From: Marinobacter sp.
GTDB lineage: Bacteria > Pseudomonadota > Gammaproteobacteria > Pseudomonadales > Oleiphilaceae
Direction of reading: 5' to 3'
DNA: 64,000 nucleotides
NCBI GenBank assembly: GCA_014359475.1
Contig: JACIZI010000014.1
Location: forward strand, 1 to 64,000
Shown: piece by piece, positions 32,972-46,408 of the stretch
Numbering within the stretch: position 1 is the stretch's first letter
Layout: each line of letters begins with the position of its first letter
Notes under the pieces: generated by a model
Seen by the model: the letters and a program-made list of their open reading frames with translations, nothing else
The model's database searches: none
Told to the model about the DNA's origin: nothing
Position numbers and translations under genes: made by a program

Positions 32972-34324
32972 ACTGCTGAAAATCTTGCCCAGAAGTTCGT
33001 CCGGCGTCAGATGACCGGTGATTTCCCCCAGGGCATCCTGGGCTGCGCGAAGGTCTTCAGCCAGCAACTCTCCGGCCCCGTAACCCTCAAGCTGGCTCTG
33101 CCCCTGAACCAGAAGATCCCTGGCGCGCTGCAGTGCGTCCAGATGCCGGCGGCGGGCAAGAAAGCCGCCTTCGGTGGTGGTGACAAAGCCCATGCATTGC
33201 TTGAGATGATCCCGAAGCAGGTCGATACCTTCCGCACCTTTTGCGGCAATGCGCAGTACCGGCACCTCTGATCCCCCTGGCTGGTCCAGGCCGACCTCTT
33301 CTCCGGTCAGGTCCACCTTGTTGCGGATCACTGTGAGGGGCGCATTGGCCGGGAGCCGGTCGATGAAGTCGGGCCAGATATCGTGTGGCTCGGTCTTGTT
33401 GGTGGTGGTGGCATCCACCATCAGCAGAATGCGGTCTGCATGGCGGATTTCATCCCAGGCCCGGGCGATACCGATCTGCTCCACTTCGTCCGGACTGTCC
33501 CGCAGGCCGGCGGTGTCAATAATGTGCAGGGGCATGCCATCGATATGAATATGCTCCCTCAGTACGTCCCGCGTGGTGCCTTCAATGGCGGTCACAATGG
33601 CGGCTTCCCGGCCGGCAAGTGCATTGAGGAGACTGGATTTTCCCGCATTGGGCCTACCGGCAATAACCACTTTCATGCCATCCCGCAGAATGCTGCCTTG
33701 CTGGGCCTCTGCCAGAATGGTCTCCACCTGTTCCAGCAGACCCTCCAGGTCCCCGGCGACCTTGCCATCAGCCAGAAAGTCGATTTCCTCCTCCGGAAAA
33801 TCAATGGCGGCTTCCACATAAATTCGCAGATGGGTAACGGCGTCCACCAATGCGTCAATCCGCTGGGAAAATACCCCTTGCATGGAGCGTACAGCGCACC
33901 GGGCCGCCTGTTCGGAGCTGCTTTCAATCAGATCCGCAATGGCTTCGGCCTGGGCCAGGTCCAGCTTGTCGTTCAGGAAGGCTCTTTCAGAAAACTCGCC
34001 GGGCCGGGCCAGGCGGGCGCCCAGTGTGCAGACCTCCCGCAGCAAAAGATCCAGGATCACGGTACCGCCGTGACCCTGGAGTTCCAGTACGTCTTCGCCG
34101 GTGAAGGAGTGGGGATTGGGAAAAAACAGGGCAATGCCTTCATCGATCAGACCAGCTTGGTTATCGAGAAAAGGTCCGTAATGGGCATAGCGTGGTCGGG
34201 GCTCAAACCCGAGCATGCGCCGGGCAATGGCGCCGGCGTCAGGGCCGGATACCCGTACAATACCGACTCCGGCCTGTCCCGGTGCGGTGGCGATGGCGGC
34301 GATGGTATCAGTACTGTGCATCAT
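32954..34324 (-). CDS. mnmE: tRNA-modifying GTPase MnmE (TrmE)
   Basis: A 456-residue protein that, with MnmG, makes the 5-carboxymethylaminomethyl modification of wobble uridine in tRNA. Domains in order: N-terminal tetrahydrofolate-binding domain ([20 protein letters not shown]), a helical domain, a GTPase domain with G1 [10 protein letters not shown]3 DTAGLRDS and G4 NKVD, and the C-terminal FCIGK in which Cys is required for activity. ATG 34324 or the next ATG at 34321 is the start; GGGGA lies upstream. The gene remains intact although the island is integrated at its end, because the attachment core restores the C-terminus. Confidence 0.96.
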   Translation of the reverse strand: MMHSTDTIAAIATAPGQAGVGIVRVSGPDAGAIARRMLGFEPRPRYAHYGPFLDNQAGLIDEGIALFFPNPHSFTGEDVLELQGHGGTVILDLLLREVCTLGARLARPGEFSERAFLNDKLDLAQAEAIADLIESSSEQAARCAVRSMQGVFSQRIDALVDAVTHLRIYVEAAIDFPEEEIDFLADGKVAGDLEGLLEQVETILAEAQQGSILRDGMKVVIAGRPNAGKSSLLNALAGREAAIVTAIEGTTRDVLREHIHIDGMPLHIIDTAGLRDSPDEVEQIGIARAWDEIRHADRILLMVDATTTNKTEPHDIWPDFIDRLPANAPLTVIRNKVDLTGEEVGLDQPGGSEVPVLRIAAKGAEGIDLLRDHLKQCMGFVTTTEGGFLARRRHLDALQRARDLLVQGQSQLEGYGAGELLAEDLRAAQDALGEITGHLTPDELLGKIFSSFCIGK

Positions 34325-34346
34325 GATGTTTCCCCGGAGCACAAAC

Positions 34347-34375
34347 AATAAAGGCTCCACCGGGGAGCCTTTATT
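34347..34375 (-). terminator. Hairpin between yidC and mnmE
   Basis: AATAAAGGCTCC (34347-34358) pairs with GGAGCCTTTATT (34364-34375), a 12-bp stem with a 5-base loop. On the minus strand it is followed by a T-rich stretch, so it probably ends or attenuates yidC transcription just before mnmE. Confidence 0.65.
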
Positions 34376-34397
34376 GAGAGTCAGGCCTTCAGGCCGG

Positions 34398-36101
34398 TCA
34401 GTATTTCTTTTTGGCAGTTTCCGCTTCAATCTTGCGGGTAATGTACCACTGCTGGGTAATCGACAGAATATTGTTGGTCAGCCAGTAGAGTACCAGACCT
34501 GCCGGGAACCACAGGAAGAACACGGTGAAGACCACCGGCATCAGTTTCATGATCTTGGCCTGCATGGGATCCGGGGGAGTCGGGTTGAGACTCATCTGGA
34601 TCATCATGCTGGCACCCATGAGGATTGGCAGTATGAAATAAGGATCCATGACAGACAGATCGTGTATCCACAGGATAAAGGGCGCATGACGGAGTTGTAC
34701 ACTCTCGAACAGGACCCAGTACAGGGAGATGAACACCGGCATCTGGACCAGAATTGGCAGGCAACCGCCCAGGGGATTGATCTTCTCACGCTTGTACAGG
34801 GCCATCATTTCCTGGGACATGCGTTGACGGTCATCCCCGTACAGTTCCTTGAGCCGGGTCAGCTGCGGAGCCACCGCCCGCATCTTCGCCATGGAACGGT
34901 AACTGGTGGCGGACAGGTGGAAAAACACCGCCTTGACCAGAACCGTCAGCAGAATGATAGCGACACCCCAGTTGCCCACCAGGCCGTGGAACCATTCCAG
35001 AATGATAAACAGCGGCAAGGCTATAAAGAACAGGAAACCAAAATCCACCGTGCGGTCAAGGTTGGGGGCTACCGCTTCCAAACGATCGATGATCTTGGGT
35101 CCGACATAGGCCCGGGCACCGACTTCGGCAGTCTCACCCGGGGCTACGGAGGTTGTCGGATAAACAAAGCCCATCACATAGAGGTTGCCACGGCGGGTGG
35201 TCTGAAACTGGGCCGGAGTGTCCTGGTCCGGGATCCAGGCAGTCAGGAAATAGTGTTGCAGGAATGCCAGCCAGCCGCTGGTGACCGTACGGTTGACGGG
35301 ATTCTCGCTCAGGTCGGAAAAATCGTACTTTTCGTAGGGATCTTCCGGTGTACTGACCACCAGACCGAGAAATGCCTGAATACCAAACGAATTATTGGTC
35401 GTCGGATCGCCCGACTGGTCGCGCACAATCTTGCCTGTCATGTTGGCCTGGAATGGCTGATCTGAGTTGTTATCGATCAGATAACGGACATCCACTTCAT
35501 AACTGTTGCGTTGTAAAGTAAAACGCTTGGTAATGGTGACACCAGTGTCGGTGGTGTAGGCCAGGTCGATGGTTAATTCGTCCTGGCCTGGCTGCAACTG
35601 ATAAGCGGTCTGACTGGCTTTGAATACCGGAGAAGCACCGTTACGGCGGCTGTCGATGCCGTCCCTGCCGATCAAGCCGCTTTCCAGGATGTACGTTCGG
35701 CTGGGGCCGGTGGTCAGCAGCTTCAGCGGTTCTTTGCTGTTCAGCGATTTGTCGTAGTTGAGCAACGAACTCTCGACCAGATTACCGCCCACCGGATTAA
35801 TTTTCAGCTGCAGGACATCCGTAGTCACAGTAATCAGGTTGGCAACGGATGCAGCCGGGTTGCTGCTGGCCTCAGTGGCCGTTTGCGGAGTGGTGAACTC
35901 ACCTTCATTGCTTTGTGAACCGCTGGCCGGAATTGAAAATTCGCCCTGTGCTGCTTCCGCTGCGGTGGATTCCGCCGGGGCTGCCTGTTGAGAAGTTTGT
36001 GTGGTAGCCACTGGCTGGTTGTAATCTTCGTTCCAGGCAAGAACCATCAGATAACTGACAATCGCCAGCCCGGCAAATAAAACAATGCGTGGAATATCCA
36101 T
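34398..36101 (-). CDS. yidC: Membrane protein insertase YidC
   Basis: A 567-residue inner-membrane insertase. An N-terminal transmembrane segment ([19 protein letters not shown]) is followed by a large periplasmic domain (about 60-340) and five C-terminal transmembrane helices of the 60KD_IMP/Oxa1 core (from about 350), including [20 protein letters not shown] and [16 protein letters not shown]. The length fits the gammaproteobacterial form. It lies five bases after yidD in the usual rpmH-rnpA-yidD-yidC-mnmE order. Confidence 0.97.
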   Translation of the reverse strand: MDIPRIVLFAGLAIVSYLMVLAWNEDYNQPVATTQTSQQAAPAESTAAEAAQGEFSIPASGSQSNEGEFTTPQTATEASSNPAASVANLITVTTDVLQLKINPVGGNLVESSLLNYDKSLNSKEPLKLLTTGPSRTYILESGLIGRDGIDSRRNGASPVFKASQTAYQLQPGQDELTIDLAYTTDTGVTITKRFTLQRNSYEVDVRYLIDNNSDQPFQANMTGKIVRDQSGDPTTNNSFGIQAFLGLVVSTPEDPYEKYDFSDLSENPVNRTVTSGWLAFLQHYFLTAWIPDQDTPAQFQTTRRGNLYVMGFVYPTTSVAPGETAEVGARAYVGPKIIDRLEAVAPNLDRTVDFGFLFFIALPLFIILEWFHGLVGNWGVAIILLTVLVKAVFFHLSATSYRSMAKMRAVAPQLTRLKELYGDDRQRMSQEMMALYKREKINPLGGCLPILVQMPVFISLYWVLFESVQLRHAPFILWIHDLSVMDPYFILPILMGASMMIQMSLNPTPPDPMQAKIMKLMPVVFTVFFLWFPAGLVLYWLTNNILSITQQWYITRKIEAETAKKKY

Positions 36102-36105
36102 AGGG

Positions 36106-36399
36106 CTACTGTACTTTTTGGTTCAGATTTTGTGTTTGGTCCGCGTTTTCGTGGTGGTGACAAGAACCACAACAGGACCGGTTTGCTGTACCCGGTACCG
36201 GATCATACCCGTGTTTACCCCAGGGATGACACCGTAAAATACGCCGTAGTCCAAGGCTGGAACCCTTCAGGGTACCGTGGGTTTGGATGGCTTCGATGGT
36301 ATATTGGGAACAGGTCGGGGTATAGCGGCAATGACTGACCATCATCGGACTGATGGCGTACTGGTAGAAACGGATAAGCAGTAGCAGCAACTGGCGCAT
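36106..36399 (-). CDS. yidD: Membrane protein insertion efficiency factor YidD
   Basis: A 97-residue protein of the YidD family, with the core [11 protein letters not shown], then [15 protein letters not shown] and [11 protein letters not shown]. It is thought to assist YidC-dependent membrane insertion. The ATG overlaps the rnpA stop by one base (TGATG). The C-terminal extension ([16 protein letters not shown]) is specific to this organism. Confidence 0.95.
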   Translation of the reverse strand: MRQLLLLLIRFYQYAISPMMVSHCRYTPTCSQYTIEAIQTHGTLKGSSLGLRRILRCHPWGKHGYDPVPGTANRSCCGSCHHHENADQTQNLNQKVQ

Positions 36400-36803
36400 C
36401 AGGCTTGCCCTTTTCCGGATTTCCCCGAGGAGTCCGGATTGCCGGAGATGGCCCGGGATTTTCTTTTCAGCCTGCCCCAGAGATCGTCGAGCAACTCACG
36501 GACTTGCGGGTTGCCAAGTTGGGCCAGACCCTGACGGCCAAGCACAATAATATCCAGAGCCGGAATGTCGGTACGGAGCCTGAAGGTCTCCCGGACCTGT
36601 CGTTTGATCCGGTTACGCTGCACTGCGTGCTTCAGGTTGCGTTTCGCAAAAACCAGACCGACCCTGGCATGGCCCAGTGAATTGGGTGTTGCCAGGATCA
36701 GGAAATTGCGGTGCGGAACCCGTATCTGCACATCGTCAAAAACCCTGCCGTAGTCACCTGGAGTCAGCAGGCGGGCCGACTTGGGAAACGCCAGAGGTTT
36801 CAT
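36399..36803 (-). CDS. rnpA: Ribonuclease P protein component
   Basis: A 134-residue basic protein that helps the RNase P RNA mature tRNA 5' ends. The family signature is [19 protein letters not shown], and [17 protein letters not shown] stands at the N-terminus. The C-terminal tail ([15 protein letters not shown]) is longer than in E. coli. It starts 11 bases after rpmH, as usual. Confidence 0.96.
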   Translation of the reverse strand: MKPLAFPKSARLLTPGDYGRVFDDVQIRVPHRNFLILATPNSLGHARVGLVFAKRNLKHAVQRNRIKRQVRETFRLRTDIPALDIIVLGRQGLAQLGNPQVRELLDDLWGRLKRKSRAISGNPDSSGKSGKGQA

Positions 36804-36814
36804 CCGGGAATGTC

Positions 36815-36949
36815 TTATGCGGACAGACGGGCACGGCCTTTGGCGCGGCGACGGGAAATCACCTTACGACCGTTGGCAGTGGCCATACGGGCACGGAAAC
36901 CGTGAACGCGCTTACGCTTCAGGACGCTGGGTTGAAACGTTCTTTTCAT
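36815..36949 (-). CDS. rpmH: Ribosomal protein bL34
   Basis: A 44-residue, very basic ribosomal protein. The reading frame starts [20 protein letters not shown] and ends KGRARLSA, the canonical bL34 sequence. It is shorter than usual ORF cut-offs. It heads the rpmH-rnpA-yidD-yidC operon and reads away from oriC. Confidence 0.97.
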   Translation of the reverse strand: MKRTFQPSVLKRKRVHGFRARMATANGRKVISRRRAKGRARLSA

Positions 36950-37094
36950 GGGAATGCTCTCACATTGCGAGTGTTGAATTCGGTACTGGCCGGAAAATAT
37001 ACAGCCGAAACAGGAGCGGCATTCTATGCAACTTCCGGGTGAATATCAACGGTCCTGTGGCCTGTTTGCGAGATGTGCGGAGCAGGGACAGGCA

Positions 37095-37449
37095 GTAATT
37101 AATTCAGTAAGAAGGTTTTTAATCTTTTAAGGATTATATATTACTGTTATTACGCACGGGTTTTTCTGTGGATAAGCATTTTTTAGTCCTTAATTTCAGT
37201 ACATTGCCTTTGTGATGAGATTGTTGGTAAGGCGCACTGAGCCCTGTTGATAAGGCGATGACCGATTGTGAACAAGAAGGATCAGCAGGAAAGGGCAAGT
37301 TATGCCACGATGGACACACAGGTTGCCAACAAGGCTGAGGGCGGGTAATGCACATCCGGCTGTGGATAAGTCTTTGCGGGAAATTTTCTGTACACAAGGC
37401 TGTAGGTAAGTTGGTAGTAATCTGATTTGGTTTATAAAAGATATCCACA
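37095..37449. other. Chromosomal origin oriC with DnaA boxes
   Basis: The 628-base gap between rpmH and dnaA has the composition of an origin. An AT-rich stretch lies at 37095-37145 (probable unwinding element). DnaA boxes are TGTGGATAA at 37167-37175 and 37361-37369 (exact on the minus strand). One-mismatch boxes are at 37245-37253 (TGTTGATAA), 37267-37275 (TGTGAACAA) and 37441-37449 (ATATCCACA). The location between rpmH and dnaA is the standard pseudomonad-type origin. Confidence 0.82.
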
Positions 37450-37577
37450 GCCTGTTCATGACCCTGTTTCTGTGCTTTCAACCTGAGGCTGGCTCGGGTT
37501 AGAATCCGGTGTTCAGCCCGGTTCCCGATGGAGTTGTCGGGAACACTCAGATGTGTGGCCTTGGAGGCGAGCAAGTC

Positions 37578-39032
37578 GTGCCGAATACAGTCTGGCATCA
37601 GTGCCTGGAAGTGCTCCGGGAAGAGTTTCCTGCTCAACAGTTCAATACCTGGCTCAGACCGCTCCAGTCGGATCAGCGGGAGGGGCAGCTGGTGTTGTTT
37701 GCGCCTAACCGGTTTGTGATGGATTGGGTCAATGAGAAATACCTGCGACGCATAGAAGAAGTATTAAAGGACCTGCTGGGTGGCCAGGCGCCTTCGGTGG
37801 GCATGAAAGTGGGCTCGGCACCGAAAGTGGAAGAGCCGGTAAGGCGTTCGTCGGATCCTGCACCGGGCCGCGTTACCGAGGAAGAAAGAAACAGCCGGGT
37901 CACGGAAGAAGAGCGAGGGGTGGCCGCAGCGGTCCCCAAGTCGTCCGGCGCCGCGCCGACAGGCAGCAGGGAGCCATCCCGGAGGGTGCAGGTAGAGGGC
38001 GATATAAAGCATCAGAGTTTCCTGAATGACGGCTTCACCTTCGACACCTTCGTTGAGGGTAAGTCCAACCAGCTTGCCCGGGCTGCATCCATGCAGGTGG
38101 CCGAGAATCCGGGGGGTGCCTATAATCCGCTCTTTCTGTATGGCGGCGTGGGTCTTGGTAAAACCCACCTGATGCATGCTATCGGCAATGAGATTGTCCG
38201 CCGGAATTCCAGGGCCAAGGTGGCATACCTGCGTTCAGAGCGTTTTGTGGCGGATATGGTCAAGGCGCTGCAACTCAACGCCATTAATGAATTCAAACGC
38301 TATTATCGGTCGGTGGATGCGCTGCTGATTGATGACATCCAGTTCTTCGCCCGCAAGGAACGGTCTCAGGAGGAATTCTTTCACACGTTCAATGCCTTGC
38401 TGGAAGGCGGCCAGCAGGTAATCGTCACCTGTGACCGGTTCCCGAAAGAAATTGTGGATATGGAGGAGCGGCTCAAATCCCGTTTCGGCTGGGGTCTGAC
38501 GGTCATGGTCGAGCCACCGGAGTTGGAGACACGGGTGGCGATCCTGATGAAAAAAGCCGAGCAGGTTAATGTGCGGCTCAGCAGTGAAGCGGCTTTTTTT
38601 ATTGCCCAGAAAATCCGGTCAAATGTACGTGAGCTTGAAGGCGCGCTGCGTCTGGTGATAGCGAATGCTCACTTCACCGGGTCTGAAATTACTCCGCCGT
38701 TTATCCGTGAGAGCCTTAAGGATCTGCTGGCTCTGCATGAAAAGCAGGTGAGCATCGACAATATCCAGCGTACTGTGGCGGAGTACTACAAGATCAAGGT
38801 GGCGGATCTGTTGTCCAAGCGCCGCACCCGCACCGTTACCCGTCCGCGGCAGATGGCCATGGCCATGGCCAAGGAACTGACCAACCACAGCCTGCCGGAA
38901 ATCGGCGATGCCTTCGGTGGGCGTGACCATACAACGGTGTTGCATGCCTGCAAGAAGATTGTCGAACTGCAGGAGACGGATCCGGGAATCCGTGAAGATT
39001 ATCAGAACTTTATGCGACTGCTGACGAGCTGA
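37578..39032 (+). CDS. dnaA: Chromosomal replication initiator DnaA
   Basis: A 484-residue AAA+ initiator. Domain I ([20 protein letters not shown]) is followed by a variable linker (about 85-145), the ATPase with Walker [10 protein letters not shown] and Walker [10 protein letters not shown], and a C-terminal DNA-binding domain with [16 protein letters not shown] chose GTG 37578, because the protein then begins like other DnaA proteins and GGAGG lies upstream at 37563; the frame is open to 37509. It binds the boxes in the adjacent oriC and probably represses itself through them. Confidence 0.96.
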   Translation: MPNTVWHQCLEVLREEFPAQQFNTWLRPLQSDQREGQLVLFAPNRFVMDWVNEKYLRRIEEVLKDLLGGQAPSVGMKVGSAPKVEEPVRRSSDPAPGRVTEEERNSRVTEEERGVAAAVPKSSGAAPTGSREPSRRVQVEGDIKHQSFLNDGFTFDTFVEGKSNQLARAASMQVAENPGGAYNPLFLYGGVGLGKTHLMHAIGNEIVRRNSRAKVAYLRSERFVADMVKALQLNAINEFKRYYRSVDALLIDDIQFFARKERSQEEFFHTFNALLEGGQQVIVTCDRFPKEIVDMEERLKSRFGWGLTVMVEPPELETRVAILMKKAEQVNVRLSSEAAFFIAQKIRSNVRELEGALRLVIANAHFTGSEITPPFIRESLKDLLALHEKQVSIDNIQRTVAEYYKIKVADLLSKRRTRTVTRPRQMAMAMAKELTNHSLPEIGDAFGGRDHTTVLHACKKIVELQETDPGIREDYQNFMRLLTS

Positions 39033-39072
39033 TGATAGGTAACTTTTAACTCATTAAAGAACCCTGAGTGCC

Positions 39073-40176
39073 ATGAAACTGACGATAAGCCGTGAATCCC
39101 TGCTGACACCGCTCCAGTCCATTTCCGGGGTGGTGGAACGTAAACAGACCATGCCGGTGCTTTCCAATGTGCTGCTGGAAGCCGAGGAGAATACCCTTAC
39201 CCTGACCGGCACCAATATGGAAGTGGAACTGGTGGCCCGGGTCACGCCGGTGCACGTGGATCAGCCGGGACGCATTACAGTCCCCGCCCGTAAATTGTCG
39301 GATATCTGCCGTGCTCTGGGGGATGAGGCGCCGATCGAGCTTTCCCTGGAAGGGGACCGGTTGCATCTGCGTTGCGGAGCCAGTCACTTTACGCTTTCTA
39401 CCCTTCCGGCGGAGCATTTCCCGAATGTGGAGGATGATGCGGAAAGTTTCCGCCTGGAGTTGCCCCAGAAGGAGCTGGAACGAATGCTGGATGCCACTGC
39501 GTTCGCCATGGCACAGCAGGATGTTCGTTATTACCTGAACGGGTTGCTGCTGGAAGTGGACAGCGGACATGTGCGCACGGTCGCCACGGACGGTCATCGC
39601 CTGGCCATGGCCCGTTTGGCGATGGACACCGGCTGTGCCAATCCCCTGCAGGTGATTGTGCCCCGCAAGGGCGTACTCGAACTGGCGCGGCTGCTGGAAG
39701 ATGTGGAAACAACCGTTACACTGGTGATTGGCGACAATCATCTGAGGGCGACGATCGGTGCTTATACCTTCACGTCCAAACTCATCGAAGGCAAGTTCCC
39801 GGATTACAACCGGGTGATTCCGCGCGGCGGCGACAAGGTGGTGGTGGCGGACCGCACCACGTTGAAAAATACTCTGCAGCGTGCGGGCATCCTGTCCCAC
39901 GAGAATATCCGCGGGGTGAGGCTCAGTCTGTCGCCCAACCAGCTGGAAATTTTCGCCAACAACCCGGATCAGGAGCAGGCTGAAGATGCGCTTCCGGTGG
40001 AGTATCAGGGCGAATCACTGCAGATCGGTTTCAATGTAGGCTATCTGGTGGACGTAATGAGTGCGCTGGATGACGACCAGGTGAAAATCACCCTGTCCAA
40101 TCCGAATGCCAGTGCGCTGATAGAAGGGCCCGGGGATGATCGGTGTCTTTACGTGGTTATGCCCATGCGGCTCTGA
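39073..40176 (+). CDS. dnaN: DNA polymerase III beta clamp
   Basis: A 367-residue sliding clamp, close to the 366 of E. coli. The N-terminus MKLTISRESLLTPLQSISGV, the middle RYYLNGLLLEV and ATDGHRLA, and the C-terminal YVVMPMRL are all diagnostic. Forty bases separate it from dnaA, so it is probably in the dnaA operon. Confidence 0.97.
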   Translation: MKLTISRESLLTPLQSISGVVERKQTMPVLSNVLLEAEENTLTLTGTNMEVELVARVTPVHVDQPGRITVPARKLSDICRALGDEAPIELSLEGDRLHLRCGASHFTLSTLPAEHFPNVEDDAESFRLELPQKELERMLDATAFAMAQQDVRYYLNGLLLEVDSGHVRTVATDGHRLAMARLAMDTGCANPLQVIVPRKGVLELARLLEDVETTVTLVIGDNHLRATIGAYTFTSKLIEGKFPDYNRVIPRGGDKVVVADRTTLKNTLQRAGILSHENIRGVRLSLSPNQLEIFANNPDQEQAEDALPVEYQGESLQIGFNVGYLVDVMSALDDDQVKITLSNPNASALIEGPGDDRCLYVVMPMRL

Positions 40177-40258
40177 GCCGGGCCAGTTGGCAGGCAGATG
40201 CAGAAACAGGTGACTTAAAGGATACGCAGAATCCATGGTCTGGAGCAGGAAGGCAATC

Positions 40259-41530
40259 ATGTCGACAGTGAGTAACAGCATTAAAGGTGCCCTGCGGATT
40301 GGTCAGACGCTGACCGTGCTGGGCCGCACCGGGGTAAACTGGTTGCGCGGCGAACGCCCGCCGGTTCCGCGGCTACTGCGCGAGACGTTTGAATCCCTGG
40401 GCGCGACTTACATCAAGCTCGGGCAGTTTATTGCGAGTTCCCCGACATTTTTCCCTAAAGAATATGTGGAAGAGTTCCAGTACTGTCTGGATCGCACCCC
40501 CAGTCTGCCGTTCCCTGTTATCCGCAATATTATTCTTGAGGAGCTGGGCCGGCCCCTCGACGAAGTGTTCTCCGAAATTGATCCGGTCGCCCTGGCTTCC
40601 GCCTCCATCGCCCAGGTGCATGCGGCAAGGCTGGTCACCGGCGAGGAAGTGGTGATCAAGGTGCAAAAGCCGGGGGTTGAAAATATCCTGCTGACGGACC
40701 TGAACTTTCTCTATCTTTCAGCGAAGATTATCGAGACGCTGGCACCAAAACTTTCCTGGACATCCATGTCCGGCATCGTTGAGGAGATTCAGCGCACCAT
40801 GATGGAAGAATGCGATTTCATCAAGGAGGCCAACAACCTCAAGGTGTTCCGCCGTTTCCTTCACGACACCCATAACGAAGAAGCCACGGCACCGCTGGTT
40901 TATGAACAGGCCAGTACCCGTCGTATTCTTACCATGGAGCGTTTCCATGGCGTGCCGCTCACGGACCTGGAAAGCATTCGCGGTTATGCGAGGGATCCGG
41001 AGCATACACTGATTACGGCCATGAATACGTGGTTTGCCAGTCTTACCCAGTGTGAGTTCTTTCATGCGGACGTTCACGCGGGCAATCTGATGGTACTGGA
41101 GGATGGGCGCGTAGGGTTTATTGATTTCGGTATTGTCGGGCGCATTAAGCCGGACACCTGGCAGGCAGTCAGTGATTTTATCTCAGCCATCATGGTGGGT
41201 AATTTCGAAGGCATGGCGGATGCCATGGTACGTATCGGAATTACCAGTGGAAACATTAACGTGGACAGGCTTGCGGATGACCTGCGCCGTTTGTACACGC
41301 AGATGGACAGCATGGTGCCGAACGACATGTCTTACCAGGCGGACCAGGCGGACGACGATGTGAACCACATTCTGATGGATATGGTGAAGATCGGTGAAAG
41401 CCATGGCCTGCATTTCCCCAGGGAATTTGCATTGTTAGTGAAGCAATTTCTCTATTTTGACCGGTATGTGCATATCCTTGCCCCGGAGATGGATGTGTTC
41501 ATGGACGAGCGACTGCACATGTTGCACTGA
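40259..41530 (+). CDS. ABC1/UbiB-family atypical kinase
   Basis: A 423-residue protein of the AarF/ABC1/UbiB family. It has the KxGQ motif (TYIKLGQFIASSP), the alanine-rich loop replacing the P-loop (ALASASIAQVHAAR), the lysine in VVIKVQKPG, the catalytic-loop FFHADVHAGNLMV and the metal-binding IDFG. Members act in ubiquinone biosynthesis or lipid homeostasis by an atypical ATPase activity. I see no clear C-terminal membrane anchor, unlike E. coli UbiB, so it is likely a paralogue and not UbiB itself. It sits between dnaN and recF, where most gammaproteobacteria have nothing. ATG 40259 follows AGGAAGG. Confidence 0.9.
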   Translation: MSTVSNSIKGALRIGQTLTVLGRTGVNWLRGERPPVPRLLRETFESLGATYIKLGQFIASSPTFFPKEYVEEFQYCLDRTPSLPFPVIRNIILEELGRPLDEVFSEIDPVALASASIAQVHAARLVTGEEVVIKVQKPGVENILLTDLNFLYLSAKIIETLAPKLSWTSMSGIVEEIQRTMMEECDFIKEANNLKVFRRFLHDTHNEEATAPLVYEQASTRRILTMERFHGVPLTDLESIRGYARDPEHTLITAMNTWFASLTQCEFFHADVHAGNLMVLEDGRVGFIDFGIVGRIKPDTWQAVSDFISAIMVGNFEGMADAMVRIGITSGNINVDRLADDLRRLYTQMDSMVPNDMSYQADQADDDVNHILMDMVKIGESHGLHFPREFALLVKQFLYFDRYVHILAPEMDVFMDERLHMLH

Positions 41531-41813
41531 TCGCTAATTTTCGCAGGGTTTTGTACACTGGGAAAAACCCCGGGCCGGGTCAGACGAAAGAGTGAGCCAC
41601 TGCGTTAGTACGAAAACGGCGCATATTTGCCCGGCCCATTGGTTATATGGAACCATCATGCGCCTCAGGATTGAAAAAATCCTGGCGTGCTTTCCCACCT
41701 TGCCCGGGACGATTTTGCTTGAGTTCCGCGGGCAGCCGGGGAAGCACCAGAGCACCCAGCCAGTGTATATTGGCTTTTTGTGACCCTTGCATTTCCGTTG
41801 GTTCAGATCCCTT

Positions 41814-45415
<3,602 letters not shown>

Positions 45416-45443
45416 TCCCGGGCACACTGCCCTGCAGTCAAAA

Positions 45444-45485
45444 GCCCAATAAAAAAGGCACCCGGAGGTGCCTTTTTTATTGGGC
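45444..45485. terminator. Strong bidirectional terminator after gyrB
   Basis: A 19-bp perfect stem (45444-45462 with 45467-45485) closes a 4-base loop. The stem has A6 on one side and T6 on the other, so it works in both directions between the convergent gyrB and the following membrane-protein gene. Confidence 0.93.
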
Positions 45486-45508
45486 GCTGTGCCTGGTGTA
45501 CCTGACGT

Positions 45509-46264
45509 TCAGCGGTCTTTGGTCGTGGACTTTCCGGACCCTTGTTCTTCGTGGAGGTGGGGAGCCATCGCCTCTTCCAGGGTGAAGCCGGTAAGCTTTC
45601 GGATTGACCGCCAAAGGTAATAGAAAATGCCGATCATCATTACCATGGATGGAATGGCAATCATCGGATAACTGACCAGGGTCATCTGCCCCAGCTCTTC
45701 ATTGAACGCCTGGGTACCGGAGGGGCTGGTAACAATCCATTTGGCCAGAACATAGTTCATTATCGCAGAAAACAGAAACGTCCCGGCCAGAAAATAGGTG
45801 GCTTTCATTAAGCGCGCTTCAAATTCAGCGACCCTTCCGTTCTCTTTCAGCACCGTGTGAATCTTGTCCACATCCAATACCTTGGGGTTATACAGCAAAG
45901 TACGCACCAGGGGGTATTTGGTACGGGTGGAAACCAGCACCGCCAGACCGATGATACTGGGGATCGCGGCTTCCTTGATCGCCAGCCACTGTGGGCTCAG
46001 CTCCATCAGGCCGATACCGCCGGTAAGAGCGACACTGATCAGCCCCAGCAGCGCGATAAAGTTCTTCTTGTGGTAGCGAACCAACTCGAACAGCCCCCAG
46101 CCCAGCGGGAAGGCGAGCCCGATCACCAGGGCATTGACCCGGCCGAGATCCTCATCACCGCTGAATTTCATCAGAATGACCGAGGGAATAATGATACTGA
46201 CCAGCAGATCCACCCAGGGTCTGGGTTTATGGTCCGGAGTACGGGATTCGGGAGATGAGGTCAT
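45509..46264 (-). CDS. VC0807-like integral membrane protein
   Basis: A 251-residue polytopic membrane protein, with about six hydrophobic segments, among them WVDLLVSIIIPSVILMKF, LVIGLAFPLGWGLFELV, FIALLGLISVALTGGIGL and MIAIPSMVMMIGIFYYLW. It resembles the VC0807 family, whose function is unknown. I chose ATG 46264; the frame extends to a TTG at 46285. It converges on gyrB. Confidence 0.78.
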   Translation of the reverse strand: MTSSPESRTPDHKPRPWVDLLVSIIIPSVILMKFSGDEDLGRVNALVIGLAFPLGWGLFELVRYHKKNFIALLGLISVALTGGIGLMELSPQWLAIKEAAIPSIIGLAVLVSTRTKYPLVRTLLYNPKVLDVDKIHTVLKENGRVAEFEARLMKATYFLAGTFLFSAIMNYVLAKWIVTSPSGTQAFNEELGQMTLVSYPMIAIPSMVMMIGIFYYLWRSIRKLTGFTLEEAMAPHLHEEQGSGKSTTKDR

Positions 46265-46408
46265 GGCTTTGCCTGTGGTTACCAACGAACGACTGAGAAC
46301 GCATGTTCAGCCGGGAAGCTTCTCAGGCAGTATACGATGAAACGGGGGGCTGTCGAAACGCTCCGGAACCCCTGTTTGAAGAGGTTCCGGACCCAGTAAC
46401 GGGGCTGA

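Noticed and set aside
37501-37577. Upstream start of dnaA at 37509
   Set aside because: The extra 23 residues do not resemble DnaA, and the GTG at 37578 has a GGAGG site and gives the normal N-terminus.
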